From contig CAZWLL010000069.1 of assembly GCA_964634795.1 (NCBI GenBank), forward strand, positions 1 to 8,267: DNA of 8,267 nucleotides. The letters run 5' to 3'. The notes under the pieces were generated by a model. It was not told where the DNA came from, ran no database searches, and was given only the letters and a program-made list of their open reading frames with translations. Origin of the DNA: UMGS1696 sp964634795. Its GTDB lineage: Bacteria; Bacillota; Clostridia; Oscillospirales; CAG-272. Each line of letters begins with the position of its first letter. The stretch's first letter is position 1. A program made the position numbers and the translations under genes. Shown in pieces: positions 1 to 6,348 of the stretch.

Positions 1-17
1 CTAATGTGAGGTAAGCT

Positions 18-926
18 ATGGTATATCTGAGCAGTTTTTCTTTTCCGACAAGAGCGGATGAGGACAGATTTTTCGATTCGTCAAAGCCCGGGTATAAAAA
101 CAAAAACTTCCGTACCGTGTATACTACCAAATATCCGTTTGATTTATTCCGTGACCGTGAGCTGCCCGTGTTCGAATTTAAAGATATTACGATTTTCTGC
201 GGAAACAACGGAAGCGGCAAAAGCACCTTGCTTAACGTAATAGCCGAGACAATCGGGCTCGAGAGGGGAACGGTTTACAACAGAAGCGATTTCTTTGAGG
301 ATTATACCGAGCTGTGTACATATAAATACTCAGAGAAATCGAGAAAAGCACCGCCGGCGGACAGCAGAATAATAACAAGCGATGATGTATTCGAAAATGT
401 ACTGTCGCTCAGACGTCTGAACGAAGGAATAGACGAGAGACGCAATGAACTGATTCATGAGTATATTGAGGAACGTGACCCCGACAAGGTAAACACGCTG
501 AACGGCCTTGAGGATTACGAGAGATGGCGCAAGACTATGGAGGTACGCAAAAAGAGCCTGACTCAGTCCGCGTATATTCGACGGAATCTGATGGGCAACG
601 TGCAGGAAAAATCTAACGGCGAATCGGCGCTTGCGTACTTTATTGAAAAAATACAGGATGGGGCATTGTATCTGCTCGATGAACCGGAAAATTCGCTCTC
701 ACCTCAAAACCAGCTTCAGCTGAAATATTTTATAGAGGATGCGGTAAGAAATCACGACTGTCAGTTTATTATATCCACACACTCACCGTTTATTCTCTCA
801 CTCAGACGCGCGAGAATATATGACATAGATATCGTACCGCCGATGATTACGGCGTGGACCGAGCTTGAGAGTGTGCGTACTTATTATGATTTCTTCAAGG
901 AAAACGCCGTTGATTTTGCGGATTAG
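18..926 (+). CDS. AAA-family ATPase, RecF/SMC-like (AAA_21 type)
   Basis: A 302-residue predicted cytoplasmic ATPase with an ABC/SMC-like nucleotide-binding fold. Visible motifs: Walker A GNNGSGKST at residues 62-70, a degenerate signature motif SNGES at about 199-203, Walker B LYLLDEPENS at 217-226 with D221 and E222, and an H-loop STHSPF at 253-258 with H255. The roughly 130 residues between Walker A and the signature contain a strongly charged Arg/Glu/Lys-rich helical stretch (about 132-182), shorter than the coiled coils of true SMC or Rad50 proteins. The start is ATG 18, preceded by GAGG at 8-11 at 6-nt spacing. There is no signal peptide or membrane segment. Stand-alone ATPases of this kind are common in Clostridia and their role is mostly unknown; relatives act in DNA repair or in phage defence together with nuclease partners. 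No partner is adjacent here: the next gene is a dehydrogenase with its own promoter. The fold assignment is firm, the cellular role is not. Confidence 0.88.
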   Translation: MVYLSSFSFPTRADEDRFFDSSKPGYKNKNFRTVYTTKYPFDLFRDRELPVFEFKDITIFCGNNGSGKSTLLNVIAETIGLERGTVYNRSDFFEDYTELCTYKYSEKSRKAPPADSRIITSDDVFENVLSLRRLNEGIDERRNELIHEYIEERDPDKVNTLNGLEDYERWRKTMEVRKKSLTQSAYIRRNLMGNVQEKSNGESALAYFIEKIQDGALYLLDEPENSLSPQNQLQLKYFIEDAVRNHDCQFIISTHSPFILSLRRARIYDIDIVPPMITAWTELESVRTYYDFFKENAVDFAD

Positions 927-955
927 GCTAAATATATATTTTTTCACAAAAGAAC

Positions 956-984
956 TTGCAAACGATACTGTGTTGTTGTATAAT
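956..984 (+). promoter_or_regulatory. Sigma-A promoter of the Gfo/Idh dehydrogenase gene
   Basis: TTGCAA (-35, 956-961), a 17-bp spacer, then a perfect TATAAT (-10, 979-984). The expected transcription start is about 991, giving a leader of some 30 nt before the ATG at 1022. This makes the dehydrogenase transcriptionally independent of the ATPase gene ending at 926. It also rules out the upstream in-frame TTG at 956, which is itself the -35 box. Confidence 0.8.
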
Positions 985-1010
985 AATTTCAGCATTAATA
1001 TTCTTGAAAC

Positions 1011-1015
1011 GGAGG
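1011..1015 (+). promoter_or_regulatory. Ribosome binding site GGAGG fixing the dehydrogenase start
   Basis: GGAGG lies 6 nt before ATG 1022. The reading frame is open further upstream, but this site and the promoter just before it settle the start at 1022. Confidence 0.9.
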
Positions 1016-1021
1016 ATAAAC

Positions 1022-2185
1022 ATGGATAAAGTAAGATTCGGTGTGGTTGGTCTCGGTAATATGGGTTCCGGTCACACAAGAAACCTTTTCGAAGGCAAAA
1101 TTCCCGGTGCGGTTCTTACGGCTGTTTGTGATATTAAGCCTGAAAGACTCGACTGGGCACGCAGTGTTTGCGGAGACAGTGTTCAGTATTTCGCAGATTC
1201 ACATGAGCTTATAACAAGCGGACTTGTTGATGCCGTTATGATTGCGACACCGCACTATTTCCACCCCATCATCGGTACGGACGCATTTGAAAACGGACTG
1301 AATGTTCTCTCGGAAAAGCCTATCGGCGTATTCACAAAGAGCATTTACCCCTTCATGGAAGCCGCTAAGAAGAGCGGAAAAACGTTCGGTATCATGTACA
1401 ATCAGCGTACAAACAAGCTCTACCAGAAGATGCGTGAAATGGTAAAGGACGGCTCTCTCGGCGAACTGAAGAGATGCGTTTGGATAATCACCGACTGGTA
1501 CAGAACTCAGGCGTACTACAACAGCGGCGGATGGAGAGCTACATGGGCAGGCGAAGGCGGCGGCGTTCTTCTGAATCAGTGCCCGCATAACCTCGACCTT
1601 TGGCAGTGGATATTCGGCATGCCGTCATCGATTTACGCAAACTGCGAATTCGGTAAATACCATGATATCGAGGTTGAAGATGATGTTACCGCTATGGCTA
1701 AGTATCCGAACGGTGCTACAGGCGTGTTCATCACGACAACAGGTGAATATCCCGGAACAAACAGACTTGAGATAACAGGCTCAAAGGGCAAGCTCGTATA
1801 TGAGTCGGGCAGACTTATGTACACTAAGCTCGAAGTGGATGAAAGAGAATTCACATTCTCCACAAATCAGGGCTTCGCGTCCATTCCCACAACAACCGAG
1901 GAAATCAAGATTGAGAACGGCGGCGGAGAACAGCACGTTGGTATTCTCAAGAACTTCACAAACCATATTCTCTACGGCGAAGAGCTTCTTGCTCCCGGCT
2001 ATGAGGGAATAAACGGCTTGTCACTTTCCAACGCTATGATGCTTTCGTCATGGACGGGCAAGTGGGTAGACCTCCCGAACGACGGTGAAGAATTCTGGTC
2101 ACATCTCCGTGAAAAGATAAAGACTTCCCGCAGAAAAGAAGACAGCGGCATAGTCTTTGATACCACAGGCTCATACGGCAAGTAA
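1022..2185 (+). CDS. Gfo/Idh/MocA-family NAD(P)-dependent oxidoreductase
   Basis: A 387-residue cytoplasmic dehydrogenase of the glucose-fructose oxidoreductase / inositol dehydrogenase superfamily, which oxidises or reduces a hydroxyl of a sugar, cyclitol or related polyol using NAD(P). The N-terminal Rossmann fold shows the dinucleotide-binding motif GLGNMG at residues 10-15 and the family EKP motif at 98-100, whose Lys is catalytic. The C-terminal substrate domain begins near 125 and contains GGGVLLNQCPHNLDLW (179-194). There H189 is the probable catalytic His, D192 follows, and N185 stands where many relatives have Asp. Length is normal for the family. It has its own promoter and ends 12 nt before a terminator shared with a convergent aldo/keto reductase gene. 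The substrate cannot be read from the sequence. Family assignment is firm; a catabolic sugar or cyclitol role is inferred. Confidence 0.93.
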   Translation: MDKVRFGVVGLGNMGSGHTRNLFEGKIPGAVLTAVCDIKPERLDWARSVCGDSVQYFADSHELITSGLVDAVMIATPHYFHPIIGTDAFENGLNVLSEKPIGVFTKSIYPFMEAAKKSGKTFGIMYNQRTNKLYQKMREMVKDGSLGELKRCVWIITDWYRTQAYYNSGGWRATWAGEGGGVLLNQCPHNLDLWQWIFGMPSSIYANCEFGKYHDIEVEDDVTAMAKYPNGATGVFITTTGEYPGTNRLEITGSKGKLVYESGRLMYTKLEVDEREFTFSTNQGFASIPTTTEEIKIENGGGEQHVGILKNFTNHILYGEELLAPGYEGINGLSLSNAMMLSSWTGKWVDLPNDGEEFWSHLREKIKTSRRKEDSGIVFDTTGSYGK

Positions 2186-2197
2186 TTTTACAAAAAT

Positions 2198-2231
2198 AAA
2201 AACCGAGATTGAAAATCCAATCTCGGTTTTT
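2198..2231. terminator. Bidirectional intrinsic terminator between convergent genes
   Basis: A perfect 11-bp stem (2201-2211 with 2218-2228, arm AACCGAGATTG) and a 6-nt loop, flanked by an A-run on the left and a T-run on the right that extend the stem by three A-T pairs. Read rightward it ends in TTTTTT after the stem, serving the dehydrogenase gene. Read leftward it ends in TTTTTATTTTTG, serving the aldo/keto reductase gene. Confidence 0.95.
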
Positions 2232-2244
2232 TGTATTCGGTAAA

Positions 2245-3381
2245 TTATCTCATTTCGGAATCGGCTTTTTTGAGGAGCTCTATTATGCCGAGATGCTGAG
2301 GACAAATTCCCTCGCACGCACCGCATTCAAGACATTTTTCGGCACCGTGTCCGTCACCGCAAACTCTCTTGTATTCGCCGTTTCCTTCGAGCTTTTCGTT
2401 GTAGAGGAAGCGATTGTTCCAAATTGCGAAGATACGCGGAATGTCAACCTCATTCGGGCACGGCATGCAGTAACGGCAGCCTGTGCATCCGACCTTGGTA
2501 CGGCTTCTGTATGCTTCACGAACACGTGCGATAAGCTCTTCTTCCTCATCCGTCATAACGCCGACCTTGCAGCGGTCGAATATAGCGAGGTTGTCGTCGC
2601 ACTGTTCCATTGTTGTAACACCCGAGAGGACTGTAGCCACTTCGGGATGATTACATAGCCATCTGAACGCCCACTCGACAGGGGAACGTTTTACGGGGAA
2701 CGCGTCGTACAAAGCCTGAACATTTTCGGGAGCCTTTGCGAGCTTTCCGCCGAGAAGTCCTTCCATAATAACTACGGGAATACCCTTCTTGCCTGCATAC
2801 TCAAGACCCTTCTGAGTAGCCTGATTTTCGATGTCCATGTAGTTGAACTGAATCTGGCACATATCCCAGTCGTATGAGTCGATTATATCAATGAATGTGT
2901 CGTAATTGTCGTGGAACGAGAAGCATGCGTACTTTATCTTGCCGTCGGCTTTAGCCTTGGTAAGAAAATCCCTTATTCCGAGGTCGCGCACCTTTGCCCA
3001 TGAATCCTTGTTGAGTGAATGAACAAGATAGAAGTCTATGTGATCTGTTTCAAGGTTTGCCAGCTGCTCTGCGAGAAGCCTGTCCATATCCTCACGGGTA
3101 TGTATGTCCCATGTGGGAATCTTTGTCGCGAGATATACCTTTTCTCTGTAGCCGTCACGAAGAGCATGTGCTACAGCGGTTTCGTTCTTTCTGTCAGAGT
3201 AAACATATGCCGTGTCAACATAGTTCAGTCCGCTGTCTATAGCGTGACGAATAATCGGTGTGGAATTGGCTTCGTCTACCTCACGTCCGCCATGACCGTC
3301 GTCCTTCATCGGAAAACGCATGCAGCCTAAACCGAAGGCTGATAATTCAATGCCGAGCTTATTAATTTTTCTGTACTGCAT
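2245..3381 (-). CDS. Aldo/keto reductase with two C-terminal [4Fe-4S] motifs
   Basis: A 378-residue cytoplasmic protein: an aldo/keto reductase TIM barrel (about 1-290) fused to a ferredoxin-like tail (about 295-378). The AKR catalytic tetrad is visible as D56, Y61, K87 and H121. The tail carries C299-x2-C302-x2-C305-x2-C308-P and C350-x2-C353-x2-C356-x3-C360-P, the spacing expected for two [4Fe-4S] clusters. This is the architecture of COG1453, widespread in anaerobes, in which the clusters could supply electrons beside or instead of NADPH; the physiological substrate of most members is unknown. The start is ATG 3381, preceded by AAAGGA (3389-3394) at 7-nt spacing. It is the last of four minus-strand genes, separated from the PHP gene by 106 AT-rich bases, so it may be read from that operon, its own promoter, or both. 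The gene ends 14 bases before the shared terminator. Confidence 0.93.
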   Translation of the reverse strand: MQYRKINKLGIELSAFGLGCMRFPMKDDGHGGREVDEANSTPIIRHAIDSGLNYVDTAYVYSDRKNETAVAHALRDGYREKVYLATKIPTWDIHTREDMDRLLAEQLANLETDHIDFYLVHSLNKDSWAKVRDLGIRDFLTKAKADGKIKYACFSFHDNYDTFIDIIDSYDWDMCQIQFNYMDIENQATQKGLEYAGKKGIPVVIMEGLLGGKLAKAPENVQALYDAFPVKRSPVEWAFRWLCNHPEVATVLSGVTTMEQCDDNLAIFDRCKVGVMTDEEEELIARVREAYRSRTKVGCTGCRYCMPCPNEVDIPRIFAIWNNRFLYNEKLEGNGEYKRVCGDGHGAEKCLECGACEGICPQHLGIIELLKKADSEMR

Positions 3382-3403
3382 TTTCGAGTCCTTTCATATA
3401 CAC

Positions 3404-3409
3404 AGTATA
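3404..3409 (-). promoter_or_regulatory. Possible -10 box for the aldo/keto reductase gene
   Basis: TATACT on the minus strand, about 22 bases upstream of the start codon, inside the AT-rich 3382-3487 interval. No convincing -35 box lies 16-18 bases upstream, and the resulting leader would be only about 16 nt. It may be a weak or activator-dependent promoter, or chance in AT-rich DNA. The rest of this interval holds no gene and no GC-rich terminator stem. Confidence 0.3.
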
Positions 3410-3487
3410 TAGTGTTAATATATTTTACCGCATATTAATACTGAATTCATGACGAAAATGTTAATTATTAAAATTAAACGGTCTTAA

Positions 3488-4501
3488 TTAAAAAATATCC
3501 TCTGTGAATATGGCATTTGTGTTCGCGTGATTTCCGTGATCGTCGGCAACGTCGATACGGAAATAGATGTCGTTCGGATCGATTCTGAATTTTGCTTCCG
3601 TTACACCGTGACCATACTCGGCGAATACAAATTCGGTTCTGCGTCTGCCCGTGATAAGGCTGATTCTATGCGCGGGAGATGTTTCGATGTAAACGAAGCC
3701 GTCTTCGCCGCGGAAGCTCTTGATTTCGGGACCTGTAGAGCAGTAGAACTTTCCTGCCTCGAGAGCGGATGTCACGCTTTCGTATTCGAGCTTGTCGGCG
3801 AAAATCGATACCCATCCGCCGCAGCAGTCGCATGCGGGTTTGCCCCTGTCGCTTGCTCCCCAGCTGTGATTGTCATCTGCGGCAATACAGTAGATTTTTT
3901 TGCCCTGTCTGAGCAAATCCTCATAGCAATGGCAGTTGTATTCATTGAAGCCTACCATGTCGCAGCCTGTGTTGTATATTTCCATCGCGTCCATTCCGCT
4001 GTAGCCTGAGTATTCGGGATAGCTTTCAAGCGACCATGTTGGATGATTGTATGTGACAAAGAAACCGCCGTCGTGTCCCGCTTTCATGATTGCGGATATG
4101 GCTTCATGAGAATATACTTTTGTGAAGTTCGGATCTATAATATTTACCTGAGGAATATAGCCGCGCGCATTGCCCCATATGTAGCGTTCGCTTGTACATA
4201 TCAGGTTGAGATTATCCTTCTTTTTCGCTATGAAGCACATGTGACAGGTAGGAGGGTTTCCCTTGCCGTGATACTCCGTAGGATCGACGCTGATTTCGTA
4301 TCCGTTAAGTGCGAGAAAGCTGTCATCCGTGAGATCACTGTGATCGATGAGTACTTCATGGTCCGTGAAGGCTATAATCGAATAACCGTGTTCCATGTAG
4401 TATTTCTTTACATCCTCAGGTGAATACTGACCGTCTGATACGGTAGTGTGACAATGCAGATTTGCTTTGTATGATTTACCTGACAGTTCGAACTTTTTCA
4501 T
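3488..4501 (-). CDS. PHP-domain metal-dependent phosphoesterase
   Basis: A 337-residue cytoplasmic protein of the polymerase-and-histidinol-phosphatase (PHP) superfamily, whose members hydrolyse phosphoester bonds with a di- or trinuclear metal centre. Visible motifs: NLHCHTTVSDG at 14-24 (H16, H18, D23), FTDHE at 45-49 (D47, H48), GYEI with E69, YNHPTW with H153, and ADDNHSWG at 208-215 (D210, H212). Together these give the usual PHP metal ligands. There is no polymerase or DNA-binding domain. A PACDCC cluster at about 222-227 and 12 cysteines overall are a mild oddity. The start chosen is ATG 4501, with AAAGGAA (4511-4517) 9 nt upstream; an in-frame TTG at 4510 abuts that site and is unsuitable. 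It lies 84 bases downstream of the AAA+ ATPase gene with no terminator between, so the two are probably co-transcribed. The substrate is unknown; a sugar phosphate or nucleotide is plausible from the family and neighbours. Confidence 0.9.
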   Translation of the reverse strand: MKKFELSGKSYKANLHCHTTVSDGQYSPEDVKKYYMEHGYSIIAFTDHEVLIDHSDLTDDSFLALNGYEISVDPTEYHGKGNPPTCHMCFIAKKKDNLNLICTSERYIWGNARGYIPQVNIIDPNFTKVYSHEAISAIMKAGHDGGFFVTYNHPTWSLESYPEYSGYSGMDAMEIYNTGCDMVGFNEYNCHCYEDLLRQGKKIYCIAADDNHSWGASDRGKPACDCCGGWVSIFADKLEYESVTSALEAGKFYCSTGPEIKSFRGEDGFVYIETSPAHRISLITGRRRTEFVFAEYGHGVTEAKFRIDPNDIYFRIDVADDHGNHANTNAIFTEDIF

Positions 4502-4510
4502 ATCTGTCAA

Positions 4511-4517
4511 TTCCTTT
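4511..4517 (-). promoter_or_regulatory. Ribosome binding site AAAGGAA deciding the PHP start
   Basis: AAAGGAA on the minus strand ends 9 nt before ATG 4501 and directly touches the in-frame TTG at 4510. Translation should therefore begin at the ATG, three codons downstream of the TTG. Confidence 0.75.
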
Positions 4518-4585
4518 CACTATTCAGTTTAAAGTCGGGAGCGGGAAGGTTGTCTCCGTTATAAAAACGTTAAATTTATGTTCCC

Positions 4586-5722
4586 TTAAGCGTCTTTCGA
4601 GTTATCATCATCCTCATACAGTGCGGCAAGTACATCGCTTTCCGTTATTTTCATAAGATCATCCTTGGATACGCTCGGAAGAGCCGCTATGCGGTTTGCC
4701 TGCTCGGTGAGTATTTTCTCGAAAGTGTTGCGCACGCCGCGCGCGTTGCCGAATTCGCCTGCAGCTTCGGATACGAGCGAGAAATATTCTTTAATCTTTT
4801 CTTCAGCCGCGGTATCCATAACATAACAGCTTTTCGAGCAGTTCAGCTTGAAAATCGCGAACATCTCATCCGCGGTATAATCGGCAAAATCGATATACTT
4901 GTTGAATCTCGAACGAAGACCCGGGTTTGAATCGATGAACTTTTCCATAAGATCGATATAACCCGCGACAATAACAACAAGGTCGTCTCTGTTGTCCTCC
5001 ATAGCCTTGAGTATGGTGTCAACCGCTTCATAGCCGAAGTCGTTTTCGGTTTTCGATGTAAGCGTGTATGCCTCATCGATAAACAGAACACCGCCCATTG
5101 CGCTCTCGATAACTTTTGAGGTCTTTATTGCGGTCTGTCCTATGTATCCCGCGACAAGTCCGCTTCTGTCAACCTCGGTCAGAGTACCCTTGGAGAGGAG
5201 TCCCAGAGAATGATATACCCTTGCCATGAATCGTGCTATCATGGTTTTTCCCGTTCCGGGATTGCCCGAGAAAACGAGGTGAAGCGACATATCGGGGTTC
5301 GGCAGCTCGTTGTCAATGCGAAGCTTATAAACCGTCGCCATGTTGATAAGGTTTTTGACTTCCTTTTTAACCTCATCAAGCCCGATGTATGAGTCGAGCT
5401 CTTTCTTTAAGTCCTCTATGTTTTCCCGCGGAGGGGTATTCTCTTTTTCGCTTTCGGGAGGAACCACAGCCTCGCCGTCGGAAGCCTTGGCAAGGTCGCC
5501 TGAATTATCCGAGGAGACATCTGCTTTCTTTTCGGTTTTTGCGATGTTTTTCGGTGTGTTCTTTGCGGTTTCCTGTTTAGTACCCGATGTTGTTGTTCTT
5601 GAGGCACCCCATATGTCGTCACTGAGCCTTTTTATATTGTTCTCGGTCATTTTGCGTATGAGGTCGAGCTGCATCGCTATTATTTCGTCTTTTTTATCGG
5701 AATTCGATTTATTGTCAGCCAT
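4586..5722 (-). CDS. CbbX/SpoVK-like AAA+ ATPase
   Basis: A 378-residue AAA+ protein of the CbxX/CfqX (CbbX, SpoVK, EccA) group, ring-forming remodelling ATPases. Residues 11-38 form a predicted amphipathic helix. Residues 40-100 are low-complexity and rich in Thr, Lys, Ser, Glu and Pro, probably a disordered linker. The AAA+ module follows: Walker A GNPGTGKT (153-160), a pore-loop-like segment GYIGQTA (192-198), Walker B GVLFIDEAY (211-219, D216, E217), a sensor-1 region VVIVAGY (249-255), candidate arginine fingers in NPGLRSRF (266-273, R270, R272), and sensor-2 GNARGVRN (325-332, R328). All ATPase residues look intact. It begins 4 bp after the fucU stop with only a distant AAGGGTG (about 17 nt away), suggesting translational coupling to fucU. 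CbbX remodels inhibited Rubisco, SpoVK acts in sporulation and EccA in type VII secretion; none of those partners is nearby, so the target is unknown. Confidence 0.92.
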   Translation of the reverse strand: MADNKSNSDKKDEIIAMQLDLIRKMTENNIKRLSDDIWGASRTTTSGTKQETAKNTPKNIAKTEKKADVSSDNSGDLAKASDGEAVVPPESEKENTPPRENIEDLKKELDSYIGLDEVKKEVKNLINMATVYKLRIDNELPNPDMSLHLVFSGNPGTGKTMIARFMARVYHSLGLLSKGTLTEVDRSGLVAGYIGQTAIKTSKVIESAMGGVLFIDEAYTLTSKTENDFGYEAVDTILKAMEDNRDDLVVIVAGYIDLMEKFIDSNPGLRSRFNKYIDFADYTADEMFAIFKLNCSKSCYVMDTAAEEKIKEYFSLVSEAAGEFGNARGVRNTFEKILTEQANRIAALPSVSKDDLMKITESDVLAALYEDDDNSKDA

Positions 5723-5726
5723 TTAA

Positions 5727-6149
5727 TTATTTAACAACACCCTTTTTAAGAATAACATTTGCGTAGATTGCGCTCTCACCTGTTACGACAACGGCGTATG
5801 CCTTTTTAGCTCTTTCATAGAATTCGAATCTTTCGAGGAAAACAGGCTCCTTGTCGGTGTGTTCAGCCGCGATTTCACGATATTCTTTCCAAATCGGAAT
5901 GTCGAGGTCACGGTCGCTTTCGGTTTTGTCCATAAGATATACATTGTTGTCATAGCTGTCGAGAGGGATTAATTCGAGTACCGCTCTCATAAGCTCCGGT
6001 ACGCCGCAAGCGTCGGCTCTGAGTACGATTCTGCCGATGCTCTCTCCGGGGAAGTTGCCGTCGGAGAAAACGATTTCATCGCCGTGTCCCATTTTGTCGA
6101 GAACCATAAGAAGTTCGGGAGATATGATTTTGTTGATACCTTTAAGCAT
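5727..6149 (-). CDS. fucU: FucU/RbsD-family sugar mutarotase
   Basis: A 140-residue cytoplasmic protein that aligns by eye end to end with L-fucose mutarotase FucU, which has the same length in E. coli. FucU interconverts the alpha and beta anomers of L-fucose and related pyranoses. Family landmarks: start MLKGINKIISPELL, the catalytic His in MGHGDEI (H22), FSDGNFP (D30), RADACG (44-49), the ERFEFYERAKKAYAV block at 106-120, TGE (123-125), and the C-terminal YANVILKKGV (129-138). The GGAGG site at 6156-6160 stands 6 nt before ATG 6149. It is the first gene after a minus-strand promoter and leads into the AAA+ and PHP genes. No fucose isomerase, kinase or aldolase is in the window, so the actual sugar might be fucose, ribose or another aldose. 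The family call is firm; fucose specificity is inferred from similarity to FucU over RbsD. Confidence 0.93.
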   Translation of the reverse strand: MLKGINKIISPELLMVLDKMGHGDEIVFSDGNFPGESIGRIVLRADACGVPELMRAVLELIPLDSYDNNVYLMDKTESDRDLDIPIWKEYREIAAEHTDKEPVFLERFEFYERAKKAYAVVVTGESAIYANVILKKGVVK

Positions 6150-6199
6150 AATAAGCCTCCGTATATTTCATATAAATTTGTACATGTTTACTTATCTGT

Positions 6200-6228
6200 A
6201 TTTTAGCATAACAGCTGCGGAAAATCAA
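6200..6228 (-). promoter_or_regulatory. Promoter of the fucU-led operon
   Basis: On the minus strand: TTGATT (-35, 6223-6228), a 17-bp spacer, and TAAAAT (-10, 6200-6205), preceded by TGC to make an extended -10. The transcription start would be near 6193, giving a leader of about 43 nt that contains GGAGG. The promoter is divergent from the ABC transporter promoter, with 54 bp between the two -35 boxes, so a single regulator could act on both. Confidence 0.7.
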
Positions 6229-6282
6229 CAATTCAGCCGAAACTTATGCCGCACATAAACGAAAACCTTTTTTAAATTCAGA

Positions 6283-6311
6283 TTGACAAAATTTAAAAAT
6301 TCGGCTATAAT
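6283..6311 (+). promoter_or_regulatory. Consensus sigma-A promoter of the ABC transporter
   Basis: TTGACA (6283-6288), exactly 17 bp, then TATAAT (6306-6311): a full consensus match in both hexamers and spacing. The transcript should begin near 6318, about 31 nt before the chosen start codon at 6349. In-frame starts at 6283 and 6310 lie inside the promoter, and the ATG at 6325 would be almost leaderless. Confidence 0.92.
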
Positions 6312-6338
6312 GGAAAAGCAAAATATGAAAATATATTT

Positions 6339-6344
6339 GGAGAG
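6339..6344 (+). promoter_or_regulatory. Ribosome binding site GGAGAG fixing the transporter start
   Basis: GGAGAG ends 4 nt (its GGAG core 6 nt) before ATG 6349. It supports a protein beginning MLKRFLSYYKPHK, which matches the usual N terminus of this transporter group and excludes the 22 extra in-frame codons upstream. Confidence 0.85.
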
Positions 6345-6348
6345 AATA

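Noticed and set aside
956..1021. N-terminal extension of the Gfo/Idh dehydrogenase from TTG 956, looking like a short hydrophobic signal
   Set aside because: The extension is made of the promoter and leader itself (-35 at 956-961, -10 at 979-984), and a strong GGAGG points to ATG 1022.
2209..2658. Plus-strand open frame (149 codons) running from the terminator into the aldo/keto reductase
   Set aside because: Its start lies in the terminator stem and the rest is antisense to the iron-sulfur tail, whose cysteine motifs clearly define the real frame.
3460..3479. AT-rich palindrome-like sequence downstream of the PHP gene as its terminator
   Set aside because: It is imperfect, almost lacks G/C pairs and has no T-tract after a stable stem, so read-through into the aldo/keto reductase gene remains likely.
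3527..4009. Plus-strand open frame (160 codons) inside the PHP gene
   Set aside because: It is antisense to conserved PHP motifs, with no recognisable domain or ribosome binding site.
4505..4510. TTGACA on the minus strand just before the PHP start, resembling a -35 box
   Set aside because: It lies between the ribosome binding site and the start codon; any promoter using it would start transcription inside the gene, and no -10 box was identified to go with it.
6283..6348. N-terminal extension of the ABC transporter from TTG 6283 or ATG 6310/6325
   Set aside because: These codons lie in the consensus promoter or within a few nucleotides of the expected transcript start; GGAGAG supports ATG 6349.
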